Shown: positions 51,498 through 60,085 of the stretch, one piece after another
Layout of the letters: each line of letters starts with the position of its first letter
Numbering within the stretch: position 1 is the stretch's first letter
NCBI RefSeq assembly: GCF_052076105.1
Contig: NZ_CP197245.1
Location: 5,270,001-5,334,000, forward strand
Direction of reading: 5' to 3'
DNA length: 64,000 bases
Origin: Tardiphaga sp052076105
GTDB taxonomy: Bacteria > Pseudomonadota > Alphaproteobacteria > Rhizobiales > Xanthobacteraceae
Position numbers and translations under genes: made by a program
Notes under the pieces: model-generated
Databases searched by the model: none
What the model was told of the DNA's origin: nothing
The model's input: only the letters and a program-made list of their open reading frames with translations

Positions 51498-52373
51498 ATG
51501 TCCAAGAGCCTGATCGATCTGATCGATATCCTCGATCTCGAGACCATCGAGGTGAACATGTTCCGCGGCCGCAGCCCGAAAACACGCTGGCAGCGGGTGT
51601 TCGGCGGCCAGGTGATCGGCCAGGCCATGGTGGCTTCGTGCCGCACCGTCGAAGGCCGCATGCCGCATTCGCTGCATTGTTATTTCATTCTGCCCGGCGA
51701 CCCGCAGATTCCCATCGTCTACGAGGTCGAGCGGCTGCGTGACGGCAAGAGCTATTCGACCCGGCGTGTCACCGCGATCCAGCATGGCCATGCGATCTTC
51801 TCGATGATGGTGTCGTTCCACGCCGAGGAGGAAGACTCGTTCAATCACCAGGATCCGATGCCGGACGTGCCACCGCCGGACAAGCTCACTGCGGAAGAGC
51901 TCTCCAAACATCCGATCATCGAGAAGATGCCCGATTTCATCCGCCGCTATTACGAGTCCGACAGGCCGATCGAGCTGCGCCCGGTGGAATTCCAGCGTTA
52001 TGCTGGCGAGAAGATTCCGGAGGGCCGGATCAATTTCTGGATTCGTACCGCCGCGAAGCTGCCGGACGATCCGGCACTCCATATGTGCGCGCTGGCCTAT
52101 GCGTCGGACTTTTCGCTGCTCGATTCCATCATGGCCCGCTATGGCCGCACTTTGTTCGACGGTCAGGCGATGGCGGCCAGTCTCGATCATGCCATGTGGT
52201 TTCACCGCCCGTTCCGCGCCGACGAATGGCTGCTCTACAGCCAGGATTCGCCGAGCGCCCAGAACGGCCGTGGTCTCGCGCGCGGCCTGATCTTCAAGCC
52301 CGACGGCACGCTGGTGGCGACGGTGGCGCAGGAAGGCTCAGTGCGCGAACGACGCGAGAAGCCAACGACGTAA
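51498..52373 (+). CDS. tesB: Acyl-CoA thioesterase II
   Basis: A 291-residue double-hotdog thioesterase that hydrolyses medium- and long-chain acyl-CoA. LIDILDLETIEVNMFRGRSPKTRWQRVFGGQVIGQAMVASCRTV opens the first hotdog; SLHCYFILPGDPQIPIVYEVERLRDGKSYSTRRVTAIQHG follows. The second has ASLDHAMWFHRPFRADEWLLYSQDSPSAQNGRGLARGLIF, with the active-site Asp in SLDHAMWFH. It sits before the PII/amtB region, as in related photosynthetic and nodulating species. Confidence 0.95.
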   Translation: MSKSLIDLIDILDLETIEVNMFRGRSPKTRWQRVFGGQVIGQAMVASCRTVEGRMPHSLHCYFILPGDPQIPIVYEVERLRDGKSYSTRRVTAIQHGHAIFSMMVSFHAEEEDSFNHQDPMPDVPPPDKLTAEELSKHPIIEKMPDFIRRYYESDRPIELRPVEFQRYAGEKIPEGRINFWIRTAAKLPDDPALHMCALAYASDFSLLDSIMARYGRTLFDGQAMAASLDHAMWFHRPFRADEWLLYSQDSPSAQNGRGLARGLIFKPDGTLVATVAQEGSVRERREKPTT

Positions 52374-52411
52374 ATTGCTTCACTGCCAGCCCTGAATACC
52401 GCCTCGCCCGT

Positions 52412-52426
52412 TGGCGTGCAGTTGGC
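52412..52426 (+). promoter_or_regulatory. Weak sigma-54-like promoter candidate upstream of first glnK
   Basis: TGGCGTGCAGTTGGC keeps the -24 GG and -12 GC at the correct 10-base separation, with about 10 of 15 agreements to TGGCACG-N4-TTGC. It lies 114 bases before the PII start. It is only suggestive. Confidence 0.35.
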
Positions 52427-52539
52427 TCGTCCGAAGGCAGCGCCGGCGCCCAATTTCCACGCGCCGTGCCGACGGGGATGGCATAAAGGTGCATGATTGC
52501 GTAAGCAGGGTCGTAAACCGCCCCGAAGAGGAAGCCGGC

Positions 52540-52878
52540 ATGAAGCTCGTGGTTGCGATCATCAAACCCTTCAAGCTCGATGAAGTGCGTCAGGCTTTAA
52601 CGGCCATCGGCGTCCACGGCATGACGGTGACCGAAGTGAAGGGCTATGGCCGCCAGAAGGGCCATACCGAGATGTATCGCGGCGCCGAATATATCGTGAA
52701 TTTCCTGCCCAAGCTGCGGCTCGAAATCGCCGTGGCATCCGATCTCGCGACCAAGGCGGTCGAGGTCATCTCCACCGGAGCCCGGACCGGCCAGATCGGC
52801 GACGGCAAGATCTTCGTGACCCCCATCGACCACGCCCTGCGTATCCGCACCGGCGAGACCGACAGCGACGCGCTTTAG
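52540..52878 (+). CDS. glnK: PII signal-transduction protein (first copy)
   Basis: A 112-residue PII protein that senses 2-oxoglutarate and ATP/ADP and controls AmtB, GlnE and NtrB. MKLVVAIIKPFKLDEVRQALTAIGVHGMTVTEVKGYGRQKGH leads to the T-loop with Tyr51 in YRGAEY, the uridylylation site. TGQIGDGKIFVTPIDHALRIRTGETD is the nucleotide-binding end. It is about 80% alike to the second copy at 53348. No amtB follows directly: a 469-base gap separates it from the second PII gene, unlike the tandem glnK-amtB-glnK-amtB order known in Rhodopseudomonas. Confidence 0.95.
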   Translation: MKLVVAIIKPFKLDEVRQALTAIGVHGMTVTEVKGYGRQKGHTEMYRGAEYIVNFLPKLRLEIAVASDLATKAVEVISTGARTGQIGDGKIFVTPIDHALRIRTGETDSDAL

Positions 52879-53347
52879 GCAATACGCCAGCGCAGGTCCC
52901 CTCCCCTGTCGGGACTGCTGACGGTCAGCTTGGATACATCCAGAGAAGCTCTCCCTTGCTCTGCCAGTTGAGCAAGGTCAATTCTGCGCGCGTTGGTTGG
53001 ACGGCCTGCAGATTAGACAATCTCGAGGTTTTTGCCTCGAATTGACGTATTTGGACACCTCCGAGCTGCCCGCCTCCTGAGCAGGAATATGTCAAGAGCC
53101 TGTCATGCTTCCCTTTTGGGCATAATTGACTAGAGTTTGGGCGCGACCGAATAGCGCACTCTGTCTCAATGCGTGAGAATCGCGAAAAGCTGCGGATTCA
53201 TAAACCGTTAGAGAATTCCACCGATCTGGCACGGCATTTGATTCTATCTGGCGTGGCTGTGCCCGCGTAGTGAACTTCTCCGCGTGGTGAACCTCAGTCG
53301 AGATCGCCCGGTCGATTTTCGGTCGGGCCCAAGCGGGGATAGGACCC
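52879..53347. other. Non-coding gap between the two PII genes
   Basis: These 469 bases hold no credible gene, and no amtB remnant is visible. They contain a 6-bp palindrome (TCGAGG 53023-53028 with CCTCGA 53035-53040) and the best sigma-54 candidate of the window (53227-53241). It is probably a nitrogen-regulated promoter region for the downstream glnK-amtB pair. Confidence 0.6.
53227..53241 (+). promoter_or_regulatory. Sigma-54-type promoter candidate upstream of glnK-amtB
   Basis: TGGCAC-GGCAT-TTGA matches the -24 box fully and the -12 box except for A in place of C (consensus TGGCACG-N4-TTGC). It lies 106 bases before the PII ATG. Sigma-54/NtrC control is the rule for glnK-amtB in proteobacteria. 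Confidence 0.6.
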
Positions 53348-53686
53348 ATGAAAATTGTTATGGCGATCATCAAGCCATTCAAGCTTGAGGAAGTCCGTGA
53401 TGCCCTGACCGCCATTGGCGTTCATGGTTTGACGGTCACGGAAGTCAAAGGATATGGCCGGCAGAAGGGCCATACGGAAATTTATCGCGGCGCTGAGTAT
53501 GCGGTGAGCTTCCTGCCAAAGATCAAGATCGAGGTCGCAGTCGCCTCCGATCAGGTCGACAAAACGATCGAAGCCATCACAACGGCCGCGAAGACCGGCC
53601 AGATCGGCGACGGCAAGATCTTCGTCATCAACCTCGACCACGCGGTTCGCATCCGCACCGGCGAGGCCGATGCTGCAGCCCTCTAA
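53348..53686 (+). CDS. glnK: PII signal-transduction protein (second copy, amtB-linked)
   Basis: A 112-residue PII protein with MKIVMAIIKPFKLEEVRDALTAIGVHGLTVTEVKGYGRQKGH, T-loop Tyr51 in YRGAEY and TGQIGDGKIFVINLDHAVRIRTGEAD. Differences from the first copy cluster in the segment after the T-loop (AVSFLPKIKIEVAVASDQVDKTIEAITTAAK), a region that can change partner preference. It lies 54 bases before amtB, the usual arrangement in which GlnK plugs the AmtB channel when nitrogen is plentiful. GGGGATAGGA precedes the ATG. Confidence 0.96.
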   Translation: MKIVMAIIKPFKLEEVRDALTAIGVHGLTVTEVKGYGRQKGHTEIYRGAEYAVSFLPKIKIEVAVASDQVDKTIEAITTAAKTGQIGDGKIFVINLDHAVRIRTGEADAAAL

Positions 53687-53740
53687 GTCGAATTCCTCGG
53701 ATTTCGCGCTCACCCATTCTTCAATCAGGAGTCAAACAAA

Positions 53741-55180
53741 ATGACGTTTAAGCGTCCCTCTGGCGCGGGATTGGCGGCACTTGCCGTTGGCCTGTTCGCC
53801 GCAACCGCGGCCTACGCCGATCCGACGGTCAACAAGGGCGATAACGCCTGGATGATGACCTCGACCGTGCTGGTGCTGTTGATGACCGTCCCGGGCCTCG
53901 CTTTGTTCTATGGCGGCCTCGTCCGTTCCAAGAACATGCTCTCGGTGTTGATGCAGGTTCTCTACACTGCCTGCATCGTGATGGTGCTGTGGGCCCTCTA
54001 TGGCTACAGCATCACCTTCACGGGCGGTTCGGCCTATATCGGTGGCTTCTCGAAGGCGTTCCTCGCCGGCGTGACACCCGATTCGATGGCTGCTTCGTTC
54101 ACCGCAGACGCCAACATCTCGGAACTCGTCTACTTCTGCTTCCAGATGACCTTCGCTGCCATCACCCCGGGCCTGATCGTCGGCGCCTTCGCCGAACGCA
54201 CCAAGTTCGCGGCTGTGGCGCTTTTCGTGCCGCTCTGGGTGACGCTGATCTACTTCCCGATCGCGCACATGGTCTGGTACTGGGCTGGTCCGGACGCCAT
54301 TGTCGCAGCTGCCAAGGCTGTTGCTGCAGCGGCTCCCGATGCGAAGGCTGCGGCTCAGGCCAAGCTTGATGAAGTCATGGCCGATGCCGGCCAGGTGTTC
54401 CTGTGGGGCGCTCTCGACTTCGCCGGCGGCACCGTCGTTCACATCAACGCCGGCATTGCTGGCCTCGTGGGCTGCTTGATCATCGGCAAGCGCACCGGCT
54501 ACGGCAAGGAGCTGATGGCTCCGCACTCGCTGACCATGACCATGATCGGCGCGTCCCTGCTGTGGGTTGGCTGGTTCGGCTTCAACGTCGGTTCGAACCT
54601 CGAAGCCTCGGGCACTGCCGCTCTCGCGATGACCAACACCTTCCTCGCAACTGCGGTTGCGGCGATGGCCTGGATGTTCGCGGAGTGGATGACCAAGGGT
54701 CACCCGTCGCTGCTCGGCGCCGCATCGGGCGCGGTTGCCGGCCTCGTCGCCGTCACCCCGGCTTGCGGCTTCTCGGGCCCGATGGGCGCGATGGTTCTCG
54801 GTCTGGTCGCAGGCGTCGTCTGCCTGTTCTTCTGCACCGTCGTGAAGAACTCGCTCGGCTATGACGACTCGCTCGATGTGTTCGGCGTCCATTGCGTCGG
54901 CGGCATCATCGGCGCGCTCGGCACCGGCATCCTGGTCAACCCGGCCCTCGGTGGTACCGGCGTCATGGATTACGTCGCCGGCAAGATCGGCGACTACGAC
55001 ATGGTCACCCAGATGCTCGCCCAGTGTAAGGCTGTCGCGACCACGCTGGTGTGGTCGGGCGTCGGTTCGGCGATCCTGTTCAAGGTTGTCGACGTGATCG
55101 TCGGCCTCCGCGTCAATGTTGAAGTCGAGCGCGAAGGCCTCGACGTCACCGAGCACACCGAACGCGCCTACAACATGTAA
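53741..55180 (+). CDS. amtB: Ammonium transporter
   Basis: A 479-residue Amt channel. A cleavable signal (LAALAVGLFAATAAYADP) precedes 11 membrane segments. The Phe gate and ammonium-binding region is in SELVYFCFQMTFAAITPGLIVGAFAERTKF. The pore His twins are in DFAGGTVVHINAGIAGLV and VFGVHCVGGIIGALGTGIL. The loop between helices 4 and 5 carries a long Ala/Lys/Asp-rich insert (about residues 185-215: AAAKAVAAAAPDAKAAAQAK), longer than in E. coli AmtB. AGGAGTC lies 11-17 bases before the ATG. glnK is just upstream and a hairpin follows. Confidence 0.96.
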   Translation: MTFKRPSGAGLAALAVGLFAATAAYADPTVNKGDNAWMMTSTVLVLLMTVPGLALFYGGLVRSKNMLSVLMQVLYTACIVMVLWALYGYSITFTGGSAYIGGFSKAFLAGVTPDSMAASFTADANISELVYFCFQMTFAAITPGLIVGAFAERTKFAAVALFVPLWVTLIYFPIAHMVWYWAGPDAIVAAAKAVAAAAPDAKAAAQAKLDEVMADAGQVFLWGALDFAGGTVVHINAGIAGLVGCLIIGKRTGYGKELMAPHSLTMTMIGASLLWVGWFGFNVGSNLEASGTAALAMTNTFLATAVAAMAWMFAEWMTKGHPSLLGAASGAVAGLVAVTPACGFSGPMGAMVLGLVAGVVCLFFCTVVKNSLGYDDSLDVFGVHCVGGIIGALGTGILVNPALGGTGVMDYVAGKIGDYDMVTQMLAQCKAVATTLVWSGVGSAILFKVVDVIVGLRVNVEVEREGLDVTEHTERAYNM

Positions 55181-55189
55181 GCGTCACAG

Positions 55190-55218
55190 AGCATCCCGGA
55201 TCACCGATCCGGGATGCT
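55190..55218 (+). terminator. Strong hairpin after amtB, lacking a T-tract
   Basis: AGCATCCCGGATC (55190-55202) pairs perfectly with GATCCGGGATGCT (55206-55218) around ACC. It is 10 bases past the amtB stop. The following CGCAAAGGG lacks a T-run, so it may stabilise the 3' end or aid termination rather than act as a classic terminator. Confidence 0.6.
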
Positions 55219-55342
55219 CGCAAAGGGATCGGTTGGGGCACTACCCGGCAATGTCCCAACCGTCGAAGGGCTCCAGCGCAAGCTGGGGCCTTTCACTTTT
55301 GGGGTCCTCGCGAAAGCGCTTCGGTTGTGCTATGTTGCCAAT

Positions 55343-55639
55343 ATGAACAGCGCAGGTGCACTCGATACACTAAGGCGATCGGAGCAAGCGCTTCGCGCTC
55401 GCGGTGTATCCCGAGCCGCCTTGTTCGGTTCCGTCGCACGCGGCGACAATCGACCTGAAAGCGATATCGACATCATGATCGAAATCGACCCTGAGGCGCA
55501 TATCACGGCCTATGACTATGTGGACTTGAAGGACTACATCGCGGGCTTGTTTGATGCCCCCGTCGATGTCGTGAACCGTGAGAGCCTGAAGCCCCACATT
55601 GCGCCGGCGGCGACAGCAGATGCGGTCTACGCATTCTAA
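55343..55639 (+). CDS. mntA: MntA-type nucleotidyltransferase antitoxin
   Basis: A 98-residue minimal nucleotidyltransferase. The signature FGSVARGDNRPESDIDIMIEID contains the GSxxRG and paired Asp metal ligands. In known MntA-HepT modules this protein protects the cell by adding AMP groups to the HEPN toxin. It overlaps the hepT start by 20 bases. The ATG at 55343 was chosen over a longer frame that runs through the amtB hairpin. The pair sits between amtB and the aminotransferase gene. Confidence 0.92.
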   Translation: MNSAGALDTLRRSEQALRARGVSRAALFGSVARGDNRPESDIDIMIEIDPEAHITAYDYVDLKDYIAGLFDAPVDVVNRESLKPHIAPAATADAVYAF

Positions 55640-55973
55640 CGCTGCAGAAGCAGCACTTCGCGATATTCAGCATCACATTGCTTTAGCTGCACAATTCATC
55701 GCCGATATCGACTTCAATCAGTTCCGACATGATCTGCGAACGGTCTATGCAGTCATCCGCTGTCTTGAAATTATCTCGGAGGCCTCCCGCAGGCTGCCCG
55801 ATGATTTGAAAGCGCGTCATACGGACATCCCTTGGAAACAGATCGCCGGTGCCGGCAATGTCTACCGGCATGACTACGAGGATGTCGCGGCTCAAATCAT
55901 ATGGGACACCGTCACGGTCGCTCTACCACCGCTGGAAGCCGCGATCGCGGTTGAGGTCGCGAGACCGACTTAG
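55620..55973 (+). CDS. hepT: HepT-like HEPN toxin (DUF86)
   Basis: A 117-residue all-helical HEPN protein. LRDIQHHIALAAQFIADID, TVYAVIRCLEIISEASRRLPDDLKARHTDIPWKQIAGAGNVYRHDYEDV show the DUF86 fold. The active-site motif reads GNVYRHDY: Arg directly before His, the variant seen in many DUF86 proteins, rather than the classical RX4-6H. HepT toxins are ribonucleases silenced by AMPylation from MntA. It begins with the ATG at 55620 inside the mntA gene. Confidence 0.92.
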   Translation: MRSTHSNAAEAALRDIQHHIALAAQFIADIDFNQFRHDLRTVYAVIRCLEIISEASRRLPDDLKARHTDIPWKQIAGAGNVYRHDYEDVAAQIIWDTVTVALPPLEAAIAVEVARPT

Positions 55974-56143
55974 TCACTTCGGTGAAGGATTCTCACGGAC
56001 CGATCCAGAACGCACGCCACCTTAGGTGCCCTTTCCTCGATGGTTAATCGCGTCTTAACCTCGCCGTATCTATGGTGGTTTGATCCCGTTTCAGCCGATC
56101 TCATGGGGCGATCGGCTGCCTTGAAAGTACTGGCGTTTTCCTG

Positions 56144-57373
56144 ATGGCACTCACCGCTCCTCCTTCCGCGGCGCAAGGCGCTGGCAGCCGGACCTCGGCT
56201 GGGCCCGATGGCGAGCGTTCGCCGTTTGCGCGACTGACGGAATTGCTGGCACCGTATCAGCCCGGCCAACCGCTAATCACACTGTCATTGGGCGAACCGC
56301 AGCACCCGGTACCGGATTTCGTTGGGCCGGTCCTCGCCAAACACATTGCCGATTTCGGCCGCTATCCGATCGCCAAAGGTATCGAGCCGTTCCGCCGCGC
56401 CGCCGCCACATGGATGGGATCGCGCTTCAATCTTCCGCGCGCCCTCGATCCTGAAACCGAAGTGCTGGTGCTGAATGGAAGCCGGGAAGGCCTGTTCTTC
56501 GCCGCGATTACGGCCGCGCGCTTTGTCGGCCCGCGCAAAGGCACGCCGGCGATCCTGCTGCCAAACCCGTTCTATCCAGCCTACGGCGCCGGTGCGCGCG
56601 CGGCGGGTTGCGAGCCGATCTTCATGCCGACTACCGTAGCCAACGGCTTCCTTCCCGATCTCGACGCACTCGATGAAGCGACGCTGGTACGCACAGTAGC
56701 GATGTACGTCGCATCGCCGGCCAATCCGCAAGGCGCCGTCGCAACACCCGCTTACTTCAAGAAGCTGCACGATCTCGCGCTGCGCTACGGTTTCATCGTG
56801 CTGTCCGACGAATGCTATTCGGAAATCTACACGCAGGCCGCGCCCGGCAGCATGCTGGCGTCAGCCGGCCCCGACTATGCCAATGTCGTTGCGTTTCAGT
56901 CGCTGTCAAAGCGCTCGAACCTGCCCGGCATGCGCGTCGGATTCGTCGCCGGCGACAAGAAATTCCTGAGCGCGTTTCACGAATTGCGCAACGTGGCTGC
57001 GCCGCAGGTGCCGGTACCGCTGCAGCAGGTCGCGGTTGCCGCCTATAGCGACGAAGCACATGTGGAAGAGAATCGCAGGCTCTACCGCCTGAAGTTCGAT
57101 CTTGCGGATCAGATCCTCGGCAACCGCTACGGCTACAAGCGACCGGCCGGTGGCTTCTGTCTGTGGCTCGATGTCTCCGCGTATGGCGGTGACGAAGAGG
57201 CAACCGTGAGACTGTATCGCGATGGCGGCGTGCGTGTGGTGCCCGGAAGTTATCTGGCGCGCCCGCAGACCGACGGCAGCAATCCCGGCGCCGGCTATAT
57301 TCGTTTGGCCATGGTGCAGGACAGTGAAACGACAGCCGAGGCTTTGCATCGGCTGGTGAAGATATTGAATTGA
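56144..57373 (+). CDS. Class I/II aminotransferase, N-succinyldiaminopimelate aminotransferase-like
   Basis: A 409-residue PLP enzyme of the aspartate aminotransferase fold. SPFARLTELLAPYQPGQPLITLSLGEPQHPVPDFV opens it; LNGSREGLFFAAITA, LPNPFYPAYGAGARAAGCEPIFMP, SPANPQGAVATPAYFKK, the PLP Lys in QSLSKRSNLPGMRVGF and YIRLAMV with the substrate Arg are all there. This set resembles DapC (lysine/diaminopimelate pathway) in alphaproteobacteria. Amino donor and acceptor cannot be proved from sequence. ftsK follows. Confidence 0.88.
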   Translation: MALTAPPSAAQGAGSRTSAGPDGERSPFARLTELLAPYQPGQPLITLSLGEPQHPVPDFVGPVLAKHIADFGRYPIAKGIEPFRRAAATWMGSRFNLPRALDPETEVLVLNGSREGLFFAAITAARFVGPRKGTPAILLPNPFYPAYGAGARAAGCEPIFMPTTVANGFLPDLDALDEATLVRTVAMYVASPANPQGAVATPAYFKKLHDLALRYGFIVLSDECYSEIYTQAAPGSMLASAGPDYANVVAFQSLSKRSNLPGMRVGFVAGDKKFLSAFHELRNVAAPQVPVPLQQVAVAAYSDEAHVEENRRLYRLKFDLADQILGNRYGYKRPAGGFCLWLDVSAYGGDEEATVRLYRDGGVRVVPGSYLARPQTDGSNPGAGYIRLAMVQDSETTAEALHRLVKILN

Positions 57374-57411
57374 AGATCCTGGATTAATGCAGGGCGCATG
57401 AGCACTCCGGT

Positions 57412-59892
57412 ATGAGCACCACGATCGAACGCGTCATTCCTCTCGTCGGCCATCTGCCCGCGTCGATCCGCGAGATGCTGGGGCGACGGCTGCGCGAACT
57501 GGCGGGTTTTGGCCTGGTCTGCGCCGCTGGTGTCGCGGCGGCGGCAATGATGACGTGGTCCGTGCAGGACCCGAGCCTGAGCCATGCCACCTCGCGTGCG
57601 ATCCGCAATGTCGCCGGTTATCCCGGCGCGATCGGCGCCGATCTGTTGATGCAGATTCTCGGCCTCGGCGCGATCATGATGATTCTCACCATCGCCGTCT
57701 GGGGCTGGCGGATGATGACGCATCGGCATTTCGATCGCGAAGCACTGCGCATCGGTTGCTGGGTCCTTTGCACCATCATCGCATCAGGCTTTGCCAGCTG
57801 CTGGCAGCATGGCGGGTCGTGGCCCCTGCCGACCGGCGTCGGCGGCGTGGTCGGCGACGCGCTGTTTCGCGCGCCCGCGGTCGTATTCGGCCCTGTCGGC
57901 TTCATCTATCGGTTTGTCCTCGGCTTTATTCTCTGCGCGGCTATGATCATGACCTTCTTCATCGCCTGCGGTTATGGCGCGCGCGCCAGGGAAGAATTCG
58001 CCGAGATCGATATCGAGGAAGATGACGAGCCATTCGAGGAAGATGAAACGCGCGATCGCGGCTCGATCTCTGTTTCGCTGGGCTGGGCCGCGCACGCGCT
58101 GATGAGCGCGAAAGCGCGTCTCGGCCGGCTGCTCTCGCTGGTCTACGGCAAGATGGTCGCGAGCGAGCCAAAGGCACGCGCAGCCTCCTTCGAACGTCAG
58201 GAACCGAACCTCGGCGGTCGTCGCAACAGCCCGTCAATTGCGCCGCATGACGAAGACGAAGGCGAGCACGACGAGGAGGAAGAGCACGACTACGAGGAAG
58301 AAGAAGAGGAAGAAGAGCCCGCCCCGAAGGCGCGCAAGAAATCCTCGGCCAAGGAGCCCGTGCGTAAATCCAACGGCAAGTTCGAACTGCCCTCCGTCGG
58401 CATGCTCACCGCGCCGAAGGCCGCCGATCGCAAGCCGCTCAGCAAGGCCGAACTCGAAGCCAATTCGCGCGCGCTCGAAGGCGTGCTGCAGGACTTCGGC
58501 GTGCGCGGCGAGATTGTCAAAGCCAATCCCGGCCCTGTTGTCACGCTTTACGAACTCGAACCCGCACCGGGCATCAAGTCGTCGCGCGTGATCGGCCTCG
58601 CCGACGACATCGCACGCTCCATGAGCGCGCTGTCCGCGCGTGTCGCTGTTGTTCCGGGCCGTAACGCCATCGGCATCGAACTGCCCAACGCGCATCGCGA
58701 GAACGTCTACTTGCGCGAACTCCTGACCGTGCAGGACAGCAACGAAGGCATCAAACTGCCGCTCTGCCTTGGCAAGAATATCGGCGGCGAGTCCATCATC
58801 ATCGATCTTGCACGCACGCCGCATATGCTGATCGCCGGTACCACCGGCTCGGGCAAATCGGTGGCGATCAACACCATGATCCTCAGCCTGGTCTACCGGC
58901 TGCGACCGGATCAGTGCCGCCTGATCATGGTCGATCCGAAGATGCTCGAACTGTCGGTCTATGACGGCATCCCGCATCTGCTGACGCCCGTCGTGACCGA
59001 CCCGAAGAAGGCCGTGGTTGCGCTGAAATGGGCGGTACGCGAGATGGAAGAGCGCTACAAGCGCATGGCCAAGCTCGGCGTCCGCAACATCGACGGCTAC
59101 AACGCACGCCTCGTCGAAGCGAAAGCCAAGGGTGAGGAGCTCACCCGTACGGTCCATACCGGCTTCGACAAGGAGACCGGCAAGGCGATCTACGAGGAAG
59201 AGAAGCTCGATCTCGCGCCGCTGCCCTATATCGTCATCATTGTCGACGAAATGGCCGACCTGATGATGGTGGCAGGCAAGGACATCGAAGGGCTGGTGCA
59301 GCGCCTCGCGCAGATGGCGCGCGCCGCCGGTCTGCACGTCGTCCTCGCGACACAACGGCCGTCGGTGGACGTTATCACCGGCACGATCAAGGCGAACTTC
59401 CCGACGCGCATCTCCTTCCAGGTCACGTCGAAGATCGACAGCCGCACCATCCTGGGCGAGATGGGCGCCGAGCAACTGCTCGGCCGCGGCGACATGCTCT
59501 ATATGGCTGGCGGCGGCCGCATCTCGCGCGTGCACGGTCCTTTCGTATCGGACGAGGAAGTCGAGAAGGTGGTGCGCCATCTGAAGACGCAGGGCGAACC
59601 GGAATATCTCGAGGCGGTCACTGCCGAAGAACCGGAAGAAGGCGAAGACGGCGCTGTGTTCGACAACACCGGCATGGGCGCCGATGGCGGCGGCGACCTG
59701 TTCCAGCAGGCCGTTGCGATCGTCAAGCGCGACCGCAAGGCATCGACCAGCTACATCCAGCGCCGTCTGCAGATCGGTTACAATCGCGCAGCGTCGCTGA
59801 TAGAACGGATGGAAAATGAAGGCATTGTCGGTCAGCCCAACCATGCCGGAAAACGCGAGATCCTGATCGAAGAAGAAGAAAGCGGGTTCTGA
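57412..59892 (+). CDS. ftsK: DNA translocase FtsK
   Basis: An 826-residue divisome protein that pumps DNA at the septum and helps resolve chromosome dimers. Four membrane segments lie in about residues 25-190. A linker follows with a very acidic run (about residues 278-302, mostly Glu/Asp/His/Tyr) then Lys-rich RKKSSAKEPVRKS. The motor has Walker A GTTGSGKS near residue 476, Walker B IIVDEMADLMM and LATQRPSVDVITGTIKANFPTRI. The C-terminal gamma winged helix (DLFQQAVAIVKRDRKASTSYIQRRLQIGYNRAASLIERME) should read KOPS sites. The linker is shorter than in E. coli. lolA follows. Confidence 0.96.
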   Translation: MSTTIERVIPLVGHLPASIREMLGRRLRELAGFGLVCAAGVAAAAMMTWSVQDPSLSHATSRAIRNVAGYPGAIGADLLMQILGLGAIMMILTIAVWGWRMMTHRHFDREALRIGCWVLCTIIASGFASCWQHGGSWPLPTGVGGVVGDALFRAPAVVFGPVGFIYRFVLGFILCAAMIMTFFIACGYGARAREEFAEIDIEEDDEPFEEDETRDRGSISVSLGWAAHALMSAKARLGRLLSLVYGKMVASEPKARAASFERQEPNLGGRRNSPSIAPHDEDEGEHDEEEEHDYEEEEEEEEPAPKARKKSSAKEPVRKSNGKFELPSVGMLTAPKAADRKPLSKAELEANSRALEGVLQDFGVRGEIVKANPGPVVTLYELEPAPGIKSSRVIGLADDIARSMSALSARVAVVPGRNAIGIELPNAHRENVYLRELLTVQDSNEGIKLPLCLGKNIGGESIIIDLARTPHMLIAGTTGSGKSVAINTMILSLVYRLRPDQCRLIMVDPKMLELSVYDGIPHLLTPVVTDPKKAVVALKWAVREMEERYKRMAKLGVRNIDGYNARLVEAKAKGEELTRTVHTGFDKETGKAIYEEEKLDLAPLPYIVIIVDEMADLMMVAGKDIEGLVQRLAQMARAAGLHVVLATQRPSVDVITGTIKANFPTRISFQVTSKIDSRTILGEMGAEQLLGRGDMLYMAGGGRISRVHGPFVSDEEVEKVVRHLKTQGEPEYLEAVTAEEPEEGEDGAVFDNTGMGADGGGDLFQQAVAIVKRDRKASTSYIQRRLQIGYNRAASLIERMENEGIVGQPNHAGKREILIEEEESGF

Positions 59893-60085
59893 GAGTTTGA
59901 CCCTGCCGATGGACAATCCCGCTTTCGAGTCGCGAAATCGCCACAGCTCCGGGTTAGCGCCTGCGCTGGTGGCGCCAGCCGCGACGGCTGCGCAAGAGGC
60001 CACCCCCCGGACCGCAAAACCGGTACCCATTCTGACGCAAAGCGCGGTAAAATGCGCCGAACTCGCCGAGCAGGACGACGCCTTG

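Noticed and set aside
52475..52490. TGGCATAAAGGTGCA as a sigma-54 promoter for the first glnK
   Set aside because: The GG to GC spacing is 9 instead of 10 bases, which sigma-54 promoters do not normally tolerate.
53732..55156. 474-codon minus-strand open frame opposite amtB
   Set aside because: AmtB is unmistakable. The antisense reading is an Asp/Glu/His-rich artefact of codon bias.
58234..60030. 598-codon minus-strand open frame opposite ftsK
   Set aside because: FtsK is complete on the plus strand. The antisense frame ends in a Phe/Leu run that only mirrors the Glu-rich linker.
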